Below are positions 35,522 through 44,057 of a stretch of 64,000 bases of DNA, piece after piece. A program made the position numbers and the translations under genes. The first letter of the stretch is position 1. Every line of letters starts with the position of its first letter. The notes under the pieces are model-generated. The model was given only the letters and a program-made list of their open reading frames with translations, was not told the DNA's origin and made no database searches. The stretch comes from G963662905 sp965230045. GTDB taxonomy: Bacteria; Bacteroidota; Bacteroidia; Bacteroidales; WRLA01. The stretch covers positions 1-64,000 of the forward strand of contig OZ245940.1 in assembly GCA_965230045.1 (NCBI GenBank). The letters are read 5' to 3'.

Positions 35522-37912
35522 TTATTCAAAACGTAATGCATCGGCAGGGTTGGCCTGTGCTGCTTTGTATGACTGATAACCAATTGAAAGATAAGTGATG
35601 GCAATAGATGCCAAAAGGCTGATCACATAAATGCTCCAGGGAATCGCGATACGGAATTCAAAACTTTCCAGCCAGCGCATACTGAAATAGTAGGCGAATG
35701 GCCATGCGATCAGATTTGCCAAAACCACCAGCATGATATATTCGCGGGTATAGGTATAAATAATCTGGAATACTGATGCGCCAAAGGTTTTGCGGATGCC
35801 AATGGAGCGGATCTGCTGTGCCAGGACAAAGCTGATGATGCCATAGATGCCCAGAATCGCGATAATTACAGCAACCAGCATAAAACTAAGGATTATGTAT
35901 TGCATGCGCTGGTCATCCTCATAATAAAGACTGAGGTAGTCTTCCAGAGATTCGGAACTTATAATAAAAGCCGGAAACATTTCTTCGAGCAGCTGTGTTA
36001 CGGATTCATTTACCTGCTTCGCTTGTCCGGGATAATGCTTTACAATAAGCTTGTCGGCAAAAAAAGGCATGTGAAGAAACGCGATGGGACGTATTTCGGA
36101 ACGGAGCGAAGAAGAATGAAAATCATTTACAATTCCCACAATCCGTGCTTTAAACATACTGATCCCAATAATTTCGCCAATAGTTTCATCGCCGATGGCC
36201 ATTCCGGCTTTTTTGAGGAAGGTTTCATTTACCAGCACTTCATGAATACTGTCATCTTCATGCTGATAATATAACCAACGGCCATGCAGGACCTTCAGGC
36301 CAAAAGCATTTTTATAGGCGGTATCGACCAGTTTCAGGTAAATTTGGAAATCATCGTTTTTTGATTCATCACCCATGTGGAAATGTGTACCCATATTTGT
36401 TGAAGAAGAAGGAGCGCCAAGAGAAATGCTGACATTGCGGATCTGAGGGTTTTGCGAGAGCTCCGCATAAAGATGGTTTTGGTCTTCTGTACTGTTTCCC
36501 GGCAATTGAAAAATGAGGGTATTTTCTTTTTCAAAACCCAGATCTTTGGAATGCACATAGCTGATTTGCCTGCTTATTGTCAGTACATTGATTACCAAAG
36601 CAGTTGTAATAGTAAATTGCATGATGATCAATACTTTACGCAATGTAAAGCGTTTTTGTCCTCCCGAGCGCAGATTGTTTTTCAGGCAATCGACAGGAGC
36701 AAAACGACTAATCATCCAGCCGGGATAAAGGCCGGTGAGCAAACTGGCGACAATCCAAACGGCCAGCAAAATCAATAGTATCGCCGGATCATCATAAATA
36801 CTTACTTCTCCCTTTGGCATAATAAGGCGATTAAAAACCGGGAGCAATATCTCCGAAATAATAAGCCCAAAAACAATACTGATCAGCACAATTACCGAAG
36901 TCTCGCTTATAAAACCGGCGATAATGCCTTTTCTTCCGGAGCCTAAAACCCTGCGCATGCCTGCTTCCTTTGAGCGTCGTACCAATTGCGCTGTGCTCAG
37001 ATTGATAAAATTAAAACAGGCTGCAAGCAGTATCAAAAGCCCAATCCAGATCAGATTATTCAAAACAGACCGCTTTACCGCATAATTATTGGGTATGTCC
37101 ACATATTTCGATTGAAAATGCATTTGCGAAAGCGGCTGAAGCTCATAAGTCATTTCATTTCTATGTCTGTGATAGTTTTTATTTACACTGGCCGTAATGG
37201 CTTTTGTAATCATTTCTGAATCTATATTTTTGCCCAGCTTGATAAATGTATTCATACCGCTCATGGTAAGATCCCATCTTTTAATGGCCATACCGCCCAA
37301 ACTGTCGGGCAGGGCTTCGAAGGGTAAAATCATGCTGTAAGGCATACTGGAATTCACTTTTTGCGTAGCCACTACTCCGCTCACCATCATATTTCTTCCC
37401 CGACCCACTTCCAGCCTTTTGCCCAACGGATTTTCGTTTCCAAAATATTTTTGCGCCAGGCTATCCGTTAATACCACATTTCCAGCTTCATGAAGAGCGG
37501 TTTCAGGATTGCCTTGCACCCATTGCAGCGGGAAAAACTCCTCAAACAGGCTGTCCACATAAAGCAGGTTCTCTTCCCGGAATGATTTTTCACCAATAAA
37601 AACATCTTCGATATAGCGGTTGTAAATCTGCATAATGGGATAATCAGGAAGATCGAGGCGCAAGGCACGTGCCATGGGAAAAGGCGTACAGGATTCATAA
37701 TTTTTATTTTGTGCGTGATGTGTTATACCACAAACCCTGTAAATATTCCTATATCCAGGAACATCACGATCGTAACTCAGCTCGTATCGAACATAAAGGC
37801 TTATCAGGATGAAGGCGGCCATTCCAATAGCCATCCCGAAAATATTGATCAGGGTATAAGTCTTTTGTCGTTTGGCTTTACGCCAGCTTATGAGAAAAAA
37901 ATTTCGGAACAT
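35522..37912 (-). CDS. FtsX/MacB-type ABC transporter permease (large, duplicated type)
   Basis: 796 residues with the same two-block plan (TM1 TYTLINIFGMAIGMAAFILISLYV; signatures RSKEAGMRRVLGSGRKGIIAGFISETS and QIRSIGIRKTFGASVFQIIYTYTREYIML; C-terminus AAQANPADALRFE). It is the first gene of a two-permease operon transcribed away from the sigma-54 regulator/histidine-kinase pair, with a sigma-54-like promoter 24 bp before its ATG. In Bacteroidetes such permease sets are often next to NtrC-type regulators, so membrane stress or export control is a reasonable but unproven role. Confidence 0.87.
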   Translation of the reverse strand: MFRNFFLISWRKAKRQKTYTLINIFGMAIGMAAFILISLYVRYELSYDRDVPGYRNIYRVCGITHHAQNKNYESCTPFPMARALRLDLPDYPIMQIYNRYIEDVFIGEKSFREENLLYVDSLFEEFFPLQWVQGNPETALHEAGNVVLTDSLAQKYFGNENPLGKRLEVGRGRNMMVSGVVATQKVNSSMPYSMILPFEALPDSLGGMAIKRWDLTMSGMNTFIKLGKNIDSEMITKAITASVNKNYHRHRNEMTYELQPLSQMHFQSKYVDIPNNYAVKRSVLNNLIWIGLLILLAACFNFINLSTAQLVRRSKEAGMRRVLGSGRKGIIAGFISETSVIVLISIVFGLIISEILLPVFNRLIMPKGEVSIYDDPAILLILLAVWIVASLLTGLYPGWMISRFAPVDCLKNNLRSGGQKRFTLRKVLIIMQFTITTALVINVLTISRQISYVHSKDLGFEKENTLIFQLPGNSTEDQNHLYAELSQNPQIRNVSISLGAPSSSTNMGTHFHMGDESKNDDFQIYLKLVDTAYKNAFGLKVLHGRWLYYQHEDDSIHEVLVNETFLKKAGMAIGDETIGEIIGISMFKARIVGIVNDFHSSSLRSEIRPIAFLHMPFFADKLIVKHYPGQAKQVNESVTQLLEEMFPAFIISSESLEDYLSLYYEDDQRMQYIILSFMLVAVIIAILGIYGIISFVLAQQIRSIGIRKTFGASVFQIIYTYTREYIMLVVLANLIAWPFAYYFSMRWLESFEFRIAIPWSIYVISLLASIAITYLSIGYQSYKAAQANPADALRFE

Positions 37913-37935
37913 GATATATATTTTGTCAGCAAAAT

Positions 37936-37951
37936 TGAAATAATTGTGCCC
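37936..37951 (-). promoter_or_regulatory. Possible sigma-54 promoter of the permease operon
   Basis: Minus-strand GGGCACAATTATTTCA (37951 to 37936) matches TGGCAC-N5-TTGCA at 9 of 11 positions and ends 23 bp before the ATG at 37912. The divergently encoded sigma-54 activator supports the reading. By eye only. Confidence 0.45.
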
Positions 37952-38014
37952 ACCACACTAATGTTCTTAAAATAAAGCCATTATGTTGATAACATTTTAG
38001 AATTATTGTTTTTA

Positions 38015-38056
38015 TTGTTCCAATTTGAAACAAAATACTGTTTCATGGCGGAACAA
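38015..38056. promoter_or_regulatory. 42-bp double palindrome between the permease operon and its regulator
   Basis: Two nested perfect inverted pairs share one axis: TTGTTCC (38015-38021) with GGAACAA (38050-38056), and TGAAACA (38026-38032) with TGTTTCA (38039-38045), separated by 4-, 6- and 4-nt spacers. It lies about 64 bp upstream of the sigma-54-like element and 26 bp before the regulator ATG, the place expected of an enhancer/auto-regulatory site for the NtrC-type protein. An RNA hairpin in the regulator leader is the alternative. Confidence 0.6.
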
Positions 38057-38082
38057 TTCCGTACCTTAGCAAAAAAAGCACA

Positions 38083-39447
38083 ATGGCAAAAGACGGAAAT
38101 ATCCTCATTATTGATGATGATGAAGGCATACTGGCAACATCGCGCGTTGTATTGCGCCATCATTTTAAAAAACTGGTTTGCCTTACCCATCCCGATTTGG
38201 TTTCAGGGCTCGATGACTTTGCTTCTTTTGATGTGGTGATGCTCGACATGAATTTCCGTCCGGGCGCTACCAGCGGCTCAGAAGGCATGGAAGCGCTCAG
38301 AAAGTTGCTGTCGATAAATCCTGGGGCACATATTGTGATGATCACGGCTTATGCCGATATTCACCTCGCAGTGCATGCCATGAAGGAAGGAGCCGTGGAT
38401 TTTATCGTAAAACCCTGGGACAATGAGCGCTTGCTGGCTACGGTTCGCTCCGTTTTCCGCCTGAGCAAATCGCGCAGAAAAGTACAGGAACTGGAGCAAA
38501 AGCAAAAAAACCTGAACCAGGCCATCAATTATCATGGTGGCAAGCTGATTGGCGATTCGCCTTGCATGAAGGATTTGAAAAATATGATTGCGCGTGTAGG
38601 GCAAACCGATGCCAATATTTTAGTGCTTGGTGAAAACGGAAGTGGGAAAGAGCTTGTGGCGCGCGAAATCCACCGGCTTTCCCACCGCTCGGAAAAGGCT
38701 TTTGTGGCCGTAGATCTGGGCGCCATTCCGGAAAGCCTGTTTGAATCCGAACTTTTTGGCTATGTAAAAGGCGCTTTCACCGATGCCGCCGAAGATAAAG
38801 CCGGACGCTTTGAAATGGCGGATGGGGGCACGCTTTTTCTCGATGAAATCGGCAACCTGGATTTGAAGCTTCAGTCCAAATTACTGAGTGTTTTGCAAAA
38901 CAGGGAAGTGTTCCGGCTGGGCAGCAACAAAGCCATTCCCCTGGATGTGCGCCTGCTTTGTGCCACCAATATGCCTTTGCGCACAATGGTGGGCGATGGC
39001 CGTTTCCGCGAAGATTTGCTCTACCGTATCAATACTTTGGAGATTAATGTTCCGCCACTGCGCGACCGCATCGAAGATTTACCTCAACTGCTGGATTATT
39101 TCATAGCGCAATATGCCACACGATATGCCAAAAATGTGAAAGGTGTTCAGGCTGCTGCTTTGTCGCGCTTAAAGCGATATCGCTGGCCGGGCAATATCCG
39201 CGAACTGCGCCACCTGTCCGAAAGGGCCGTAATCCTGTCCGAAGGAACTATGCTGCAATCCACCGATTTTGCCCTGCACGAGGATGTGGTCCATGATGCC
39301 CCTCCTGTGCTCAATCTGGAAAAGCTGGAAAAAACCGCCATCGCGGCAGCCATTGAAAAACATCAGGGCAATTTGAGCAATGCAGCAAAAGAACTGGGTT
39401 TGGGACGCACGACCCTCTACCGAAAAATGGAAAAATATGGCCTCTAA
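38083..39447 (+). CDS. Sigma-54-dependent response regulator (NtrC type)
   Basis: 454 residues. Receiver domain 1-125 (DDDE 11-14, phospho-acceptor D55 in VVMLDMNF, K110 in IVKPWD); AAA+ domain about 155-390 with Walker A GENGSGKE (183-190), GAFTDA at 230-235 in place of the classical GAFTGA sigma-54 contact loop, Walker B LFLDEIGN (251-258); Fis-type HTH at the end (AAKELGLGRTTLYRKMEKYGL). It should activate sigma-54 promoters when phosphorylated by the kinase encoded next, whose ATG overlaps its stop by 11 bp. The divergent permease operon is the likely target. Confidence 0.92.
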   Translation: MAKDGNILIIDDDEGILATSRVVLRHHFKKLVCLTHPDLVSGLDDFASFDVVMLDMNFRPGATSGSEGMEALRKLLSINPGAHIVMITAYADIHLAVHAMKEGAVDFIVKPWDNERLLATVRSVFRLSKSRRKVQELEQKQKNLNQAINYHGGKLIGDSPCMKDLKNMIARVGQTDANILVLGENGSGKELVAREIHRLSHRSEKAFVAVDLGAIPESLFESELFGYVKGAFTDAAEDKAGRFEMADGGTLFLDEIGNLDLKLQSKLLSVLQNREVFRLGSNKAIPLDVRLLCATNMPLRTMVGDGRFREDLLYRINTLEINVPPLRDRIEDLPQLLDYFIAQYATRYAKNVKGVQAAALSRLKRYRWPGNIRELRHLSERAVILSEGTMLQSTDFALHEDVVHDAPPVLNLEKLEKTAIAAAIEKHQGNLSNAAKELGLGRTTLYRKMEKYGL

Positions 39448-40765
39448 TTCCAACACCATACGCATTTATTTGCGCATCAGCCTTATTGCTGTGATGTTGC
39501 TGGGCTTTTCGTTCAGCCTGGCCCAGGACAAATGGTATGTGACCAGTGGTGCATTTCTGCTGGCGGCCATAGTTTTGAGTGTTGAGTTGGCCACTTATAC
39601 GCGCAAACATCTGCGCGAACTTCAAAACCTGCTCGAGGCCATCAGGCAAAATGCCTATAACGACCAATATGTGCCCGAAAGCAATGATCCGCTATACCGT
39701 TCGGCTTTTGCCGGAATTTTGGAGGAAATGAAAAACGCACGCATTGAGAAGCAAAGCCATTACGAATACCTGCAACAGGTGATCAGTCATGCGCGTGTTG
39801 CGATGATCTGTTTTGATGAAAAGCAGCAGATCGACCTTTTTAATGCGGAGGCAGAACAATTGCTGGGCATGAGCAAGCCCGATAACCTACGCCAGCTGAA
39901 CCGTGCCGGAAGCGGCCTGGAAGAGCTGATGTTGCGCATTCGCAAAAGCGGGAAAGAGCATTATCGGCTAAACCGAGGCGGAATGCCCGTGCCGCTGGTG
40001 CTCTATGCCGGACGTTTCCGGATTTTGCAAAAGGAATACTGCTTAGTAAGCCTGCACGATATTAAATCAGAAATGGAAGCCCAGGAAACCGAATCATGGA
40101 AAAAGCTGATCCGTGTGCTGACCCACGAAATCATGAATTCGGTTACGCCCGTAAAATCCCTGACCTCCGCCCTGCGGCAAAATATTGAAAAGCATCCGGA
40201 TATTGTAAAAAATTCGGAAGAAGGGACGGAAATAGCCGAAGGCTTACAGATTATCGAAGAACGGAGCAATGGGCTTTTGCGTTTTGTGGACCTCTACCGC
40301 AGCATCACCCGCCTGCCCGAACCCGAATGGACGGAGTTTAAAGTGCACGACATACTGAAAAATATTGTGGTGCTGATGAAACCCGGCTTAGAGGCAAGTA
40401 ATATGGGACTGGAAATCAGTTATGATGCAAAAATCCCCATGCTTGTTGCCGATTACGATATGATTCAACAGGTGCTGATCAACCTTTTGCAAAATGCCAG
40501 CGAAGCCCTGACCGGACAGGAAAACGCGCAAATAAAACTCCATGCCGGCAGCAGGAAAGGCCGTGCCTTTATTTCGGTAAGCGACAATGGCCCCGGTGTG
40601 CGCAGCGAAGATGAAGAAATGATTTTTATTCCTTTCTTCACCACACGGAAAAAAGGAAACGGCATTGGCCTGAGCCTCTCCCGCCAGATTATGCAGCTCC
40701 ACAAAGGAAGCCTTTCTTTTGAAAATTTACCTCAAGCTGGGGCGCACTTTGTGTTGCAGTTTTAA
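39437..40765 (+). CDS. Sensor histidine kinase (NtrB-like), cognate to the upstream regulator
   Basis: 442 residues from ATG 39437. Two N-terminal membrane helices (about 10-28 and 35-53) with a very short periplasmic loop; PAS domain about 110-210 (VAMICFDEKQQIDLFNAEAEQLLG); H-box RVLTHEIMNSVTPVKSL with phospho-His H230; N-box QVLINLLQNASEAL; G1 SDNGPGV, F box FIPFFTTRKKGN and G2 GIGLSLSRQIM. The HEIMNSVTP H-box is usual for Bacteroidetes kinases paired with NtrC-type regulators. The signal is likely sensed at or in the membrane. Start chosen because upstream ATGs would run deep into the regulator coding sequence. Confidence 0.92.
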   Translation: MASNSNTIRIYLRISLIAVMLLGFSFSLAQDKWYVTSGAFLLAAIVLSVELATYTRKHLRELQNLLEAIRQNAYNDQYVPESNDPLYRSAFAGILEEMKNARIEKQSHYEYLQQVISHARVAMICFDEKQQIDLFNAEAEQLLGMSKPDNLRQLNRAGSGLEELMLRIRKSGKEHYRLNRGGMPVPLVLYAGRFRILQKEYCLVSLHDIKSEMEAQETESWKKLIRVLTHEIMNSVTPVKSLTSALRQNIEKHPDIVKNSEEGTEIAEGLQIIEERSNGLLRFVDLYRSITRLPEPEWTEFKVHDILKNIVVLMKPGLEASNMGLEISYDAKIPMLVADYDMIQQVLINLLQNASEALTGQENAQIKLHAGSRKGRAFISVSDNGPGVRSEDEEMIFIPFFTTRKKGNGIGLSLSRQIMQLHKGSLSFENLPQAGAHFVLQF

Positions 40766-40924
40766 TGAGGCTTCCTTTTATTGTGTCACCCGAAACTCCG
40801 CCGACTCCTTGCTTTCAATTTCAAAAGCTTTCAAAAAAATGATTTGATCTTTATTACTTTGAATCGATTGGGATCAAAATCATCATGCATTCTTAGTATT
40901 TAAAAAAAACATTCTTCGCGATAA

Positions 40925-40967
40925 AAAAACCTATTATATAGTGCCAGCCAGAAAACTATAGGTTTTT
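40925..40967. terminator. Hairpin spanning the left insertion-sequence boundary
   Basis: AAAAACCTAT (40925-40934) pairs with ATAGGTTTTT (40958-40967), with A and T tracts on both sides, so it could stop transcription from either direction. The left arm lies outside and the right arm inside the insertion sequence that begins at 40941. No other structure was recognised in 40766-40924. Confidence 0.5.
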
Positions 40968-42780
40968 AAAATTCACCCAAAAAACAGCGAGTAAAATATG
41001 CTCCGAAAGTAGCATCATGCCTAAAAAAATTAAATTTCATAGTAAATATATAGAAATATGATCCGGATTTGCCGGCTTATACAGCCCTGTAGAAACAACA
41101 AGGCATAATTCACCCCTGTAAAACACTTAATATACTGTAATTCAATACTTTAAAATTATGCCGCATTAAAGCGCCCCTCACCTATGTGTTGATCAGCTAC
41201 TTGCAGCCGGATCAGCTCAACTCCAATCCTGCGCAAGTTGTAAGCTGATACAGCCAGGCCAACATAACGTTTAAAATGTCCATACCCTTTGTCGGGACAT
41301 CTGTCCAGCCCTCTGTGTTCCAATTCGTTTATATTTGATTCTATTGCGCTGTGCCTATTGCGTGCCTTTATAAACCAAGGCTGGTGCTCTTGTTGGTATT
41401 CCTGCTTGTTGCATTTCCCCTTTTTGGGGAGTACCAAACGTTGGGTGTTTTGTGAGAGCAGTTCTTTATTTTCTTTTTTCCAATATCCTTTATCAAAGCT
41501 CCAACTTGCAATGTCTTTGTAGCGCAAGGATATTCTCTGGGCCAGCTGTGGAACGCATTCTGAGTCTGACTGATTTTCTATGATCTGGTAATCGACAATG
41601 AGGTTATATTGGTCAGTGGTTATTGCCGCTTTTTTCCCAAGTTCTACATTAGGCCGCATTTTGCCTTTTTTTATCCACTCGGTGTAGGTTTCAAAAATGG
41701 AAAACATTTTTTCTTCATGGGGGATTTCCTCCCCTTTTATCACCCTTCTTTCCAGCAGGTCTATATGTTTTTGCAACAGGGCCATATAGTGGGACAGTTC
41801 GGTCAAAACGGGATTGCCATCAATAGTGCTGCAGCCGCATTCTTTCCCGAGCTTGGCGTGAAGTGCTTTCGCTTTTGTGAGGTAGCTTTTAGCGGTTTGC
41901 CGAACCCTATCGGCTTTTCTTTTTCCTCCTGAAGCACTTGCCCGCCCCAGTGCACGCATCTTGTTTTTGAGGTCTTTGCGCCAATTTTTATTTTTGCGCC
42001 ACCCTGCCGGCGGTTGGCCGGGATAAAGCCTGGCAACTATATCGAGGCATTTGCGGGCACAGTCCCACAGCAAGTTATAGTCAGTTGGAAAATGGACATT
42101 GCTTTCTACTACAAAACTATCGGTTTTTAAGCACAATGCTTCCTCCCCTTTTTTTTTAAACACGTAGTGGCCAAAATCAGCGATAATACTGTTTAGCTCC
42201 CTGACCGATTCATCGTCCAATAATCCTACATTATCTATAATAGACTGATAACCAAACTTATAACTACTCATTCCGTAATCGTTTTCAACACCCATGATTT
42301 GGCGCACAAGCCGGTCGTAATTGGCCAGGTAGTGCAGGTCATCGTAGCTTATGTTTTGGCAAAGGCGTACTTGGGAAAGTACAAAGACATGCCATAGATC
42401 CATTCCAGGACGCCCTGTTTTATTATTCTCGGATAGGATTTTGTCCTCAAGGATACTGAAAACTTTTTCGTTCCACTCTGGGCTTACAAAAATCTCTTTT
42501 AATGCTGCACATAGGCCGGGAAGGGCGCCACTGCGCTTTTTTGTCGGTATTACTACATCTTGAATCAAAGTACTGCCAATTTTGATCTGCTGTTCGAATC
42601 TTTTTCTCATATCTTTCCGTGTTTTGATGTCTGAGGCGCAATAAACGAATCTCAAACAGTTAAAGCACCGAATATCAGCAAAATAACTGTTCTACACAAG
42701 AAAATACCGCGAAAGATTCAACAAAGTTATTAACAGTAAAATACTGATAAACAAAATGATATGAGTATTCTGGCAGGGAC
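40941..42780. mobile_element. Insertion sequence, ISNCY type, complete (1840 bp)
   Basis: Ends GTGCCAGCCAGAA (40941-40953) and, inverted at the right, GTCCCTGCCAGAA (42780 back to 42768): 11 of 13 bases match. It is flanked by a 6-bp direct duplication TATATA (40935-40940 and 42781-42786). A single transposase gene occupies 41156-42610 on the minus strand. It lies between the histidine kinase and the lanthipeptide regulator and interrupts no recognisable gene. Confidence 0.85.
41156..42610 (-). CDS. ISNCY family transposase
   Basis: 484 residues from ATG 42610 (MRKRFEQQIKIGSTLIQDV, the usual family start; the in-frame ATG at 42655 adds 15 atypical residues). Recognisable blocks are KTGRPGMDLWHVFVLSQVRL, YLANYDRLVRQIMGV, EALCLKTDSFVVESNVHFPTDYNLLWD (first catalytic Asp region), and the C-terminal NRHSAIESNINELEHRGLDRCPDKGYGHFKRYVGLAVSAYNLRRIG with the catalytic Glu area. 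Full length and without frameshift, so the element may be active. Confidence 0.85.
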   Translation of the reverse strand: MRKRFEQQIKIGSTLIQDVVIPTKKRSGALPGLCAALKEIFVSPEWNEKVFSILEDKILSENNKTGRPGMDLWHVFVLSQVRLCQNISYDDLHYLANYDRLVRQIMGVENDYGMSSYKFGYQSIIDNVGLLDDESVRELNSIIADFGHYVFKKKGEEALCLKTDSFVVESNVHFPTDYNLLWDCARKCLDIVARLYPGQPPAGWRKNKNWRKDLKNKMRALGRASASGGKRKADRVRQTAKSYLTKAKALHAKLGKECGCSTIDGNPVLTELSHYMALLQKHIDLLERRVIKGEEIPHEEKMFSIFETYTEWIKKGKMRPNVELGKKAAITTDQYNLIVDYQIIENQSDSECVPQLAQRISLRYKDIASWSFDKGYWKKENKELLSQNTQRLVLPKKGKCNKQEYQQEHQPWFIKARNRHSAIESNINELEHRGLDRCPDKGYGHFKRYVGLAVSAYNLRRIGVELIRLQVADQHIGEGRFNAA

Positions 42781-42810
42781 TATATAACATCTTTTCACCT
42801 GGATTTATTC

Positions 42811-42818
42811 TATATTTG
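42811..42818 (+). promoter_or_regulatory. Promoter -7 box of the LytTR regulator gene
   Basis: TATATTTG fits TAnnTTTG; a T-rich -33 candidate (TTTTC) is near 42792. This gives a leader of about 100 nt. The sequence just right of the insertion sequence end, 42787-42926, holds nothing else recognised. Confidence 0.5.
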
Positions 42819-42926
42819 TACCACAAAAGTGAATTTGCAGGTAAAATAGCATGTTAATCCTTTTCGCAAATTTTTTAATAAGTTATTGATTTTAGAATTA
42901 GGAAATATATAATTAGTTGTTATACA

Positions 42927-43274
42927 ATGGATTATACAAATCAAAAAAGCAGAAGCCTGTTCTTTAACGAGAAAGGTAAAGTGCATCAGGCATTAGTTGA
43001 TACAATTATATATATCGAATGTACTGGCAGTATATCCTCTATACACCTCCTTGATCAAAACAAATGCATTCACTGTTGTGAACCACTAAAAGATATCGAG
43101 GAACGTTTAGATGGGCTTAATTTTTATAGGATCAATAGAAATACTTTGCTCAATCTGAGATATTTCTCAAAATTTGTATCCGGGGAAAAAAGACTTATTC
43201 AAATCCTTAATGGTGAAGAATTAAAAGTTTCCAGAAGGCGCTGGCAAGAAATCCGAAATATGCTAAAACAATAA
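42927..43274 (+). CDS. Stand-alone LytTR DNA-binding regulator of the lanthipeptide locus
   Basis: 115 residues, essentially just a LytTR domain: LVDTIIYIECTGSISSIHLLDQNKCIHCCEPLKDIEERL (strands b1-b4, with IIYIE in place of the usual ILYIEA), NFYRINRNTLLNLRYFSKF (in place of FxRIHRSYLVNLxxI) and ELKVSRRRWQEIRNML. No receiver or membrane domain, so the input is unknown. Boxes fitting the LytTR consensus start 1 bp after its stop codon and recur before each cassette, so it very probably controls the three lanthipeptide transcripts. Its last ~40 bp are also found, degraded, in front of cassettes 2 and 3, marking the duplication boundary. Confidence 0.85.
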   Translation: MDYTNQKSRSLFFNEKGKVHQALVDTIIYIECTGSISSIHLLDQNKCIHCCEPLKDIEERLDGLNFYRINRNTLLNLRYFSKFVSGEKRLIQILNGEELKVSRRRWQEIRNMLKQ

Positions 43275-43375
43275 ACCGCTCATTTATAAAAACGAACCGT
43301 TCATCCCTTAAAACATACCGCTTATCAAATAAAACGACCATTTGAATAAAATCTTAATATGAATACATATCTTTG
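43275..43375 (+). promoter_or_regulatory. LytTR box array and promoter of cassette 1
   Basis: Direct repeats ACCGCTCAT (43275), ACCGTTCAT (43296), ACCGCTTAT (43317) and a weaker ACCATTTGA (43337), at 21, 21 and 20 bp pitch, so all face the same side of the helix. ACCGTTCAT fits the published LytTR consensus [TA][AC][CA]GTTN[AG][TG] as I recall it. The -7 box is TATCTTTG (43368-43375); TTTG at 43341-43344, inside the last repeat, is a candidate -33 box. Confidence 0.8.
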
Positions 43376-43776
43376 TTTTTGTATAATTATGCTAAGATAT
43401 GAACCATTCATTTAGATATAAAGTCCGACAGCTTGTTTTAAAATGGAGTTATGCTTTCAGGGACAATAGAATGCGTTCCGGTCATTGTGACATTAAATTT
43501 ATAACGGATCATTGCTTGTCTCCGGACTACCACAATAGACCTATAAGAACAATCTTGCTCAAAAATGACAGCGGAAATGGATTTATTAAATTTGTCTATT
43601 TAATTTCTAAGCATATTTTTATGCTGGGAAAGAATAAGTTCGACTGACTATACCGTTTCCGGATACATTAGAACCCGACCGGAACGGCATAATGTAGAAT
43701 ATACGTATTAAATGGGCTCTGCAATAACAAGTTACAGTATTAGAAAATTTATGAATTGGATTAAAAATCTTATAAT
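43376..43776 (+). ncRNA. Conserved ~400-nt leader of cassette 1
   Basis: Lies between promoter and lanA1 and is ~90% or more identical in all three cassettes. It contains an 82-codon frame (43399-43647, MNHSFRYKVRQLVLKW...) but differences between copies are mostly amino-acid changing and the copies stop at different places, so coding is doubtful. A stem-loop (CCGTTTCC 43653-43660 with GGAACGG 43681-43687) is kept in the other copies by matching changes. Possibly a structured 5' UTR or a small regulatory RNA. Confidence 0.5.
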
Positions 43777-43986
43777 ATGAAAAAGAAAAAATTAAGTTTA
43801 AATAAAGTTAAAGTTGCAAAGCTGCAAGATACCAAGATGAATAATGTTATTGGAGGGAATTTGGCTGAACCAACCCATACATGTCGTGAAACACAAGTTA
43901 CGTGTATGCTAACTTGCTTAGATCCTGACTCAATAGTGGCTTGTGAATTATCAAGTCCTTGTACAACTCTGTTTACTACCAATTAA
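43777..43986 (+). CDS. lanA: Class I lanthipeptide precursor 1
   Basis: 69 residues. Leader 1-27 (MKKKKLSLNKVKVAKLQDTK, MNNVIGG) is of the Bacteroidetes GG-leader type, with a Lys-rich start and a double-Gly cleavage site at 26-27 for a C39-type peptidase transporter. The 42-residue core has five Cys (36, 43, 47, 56, 62) and twelve Ser/Thr, mostly as TC or TxxC pairs. LanB would dehydrate Ser/Thr and LanC close thioether rings. The leader is identical to that of precursor 3 and the core's first half nearly so; the C-terminal part differs. Confidence 0.88.
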   Translation: MKKKKLSLNKVKVAKLQDTKMNNVIGGNLAEPTHTCRETQVTCMLTCLDPDSIVACELSSPCTTLFTTN

Positions 43987-44016
43987 TTATTATTTTGAAT
44001 ATTTTCATGATTTTAT

Positions 44017-44041
44017 GGGTGTCCATAAAGGACACCCTTTT
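44017..44041 (+). terminator. Attenuating hairpin between lanA1 and the propeller gene
   Basis: GGGTGTCC (44017-44024) pairs perfectly with GGACACCC (44030-44037), loop ATAAA, then TTTT. It would let lanA be transcribed in excess of the downstream genes. Confidence 0.7.
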
Positions 44042-44057
44042 ACAATATCAGCATTAT

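Noticed and set aside
38766..38805. GAFTDA in place of GAFTGA as a sign of a sigma-54-independent regulator
   Set aside because: Variation at this place is common in Bacteroidetes NtrC-type proteins as far as I recall, and the Walker motifs and Fis domain are normal; not reported as a finding.
43275..43345. Short regular repeats resembling a tiny CRISPR array
   Set aside because: Repeats are 9 bp at 20-21 bp pitch, too short for CRISPR repeats, and they sit at a promoter with a LytTR regulator next to them; no cas genes.
43399..43647. 82-97-residue basic protein repeated three times before the lanA genes
   Set aside because: Changes between copies are mostly amino-acid altering, stop positions differ and no family is recognised; treated as a leader RNA, with the alternative noted.
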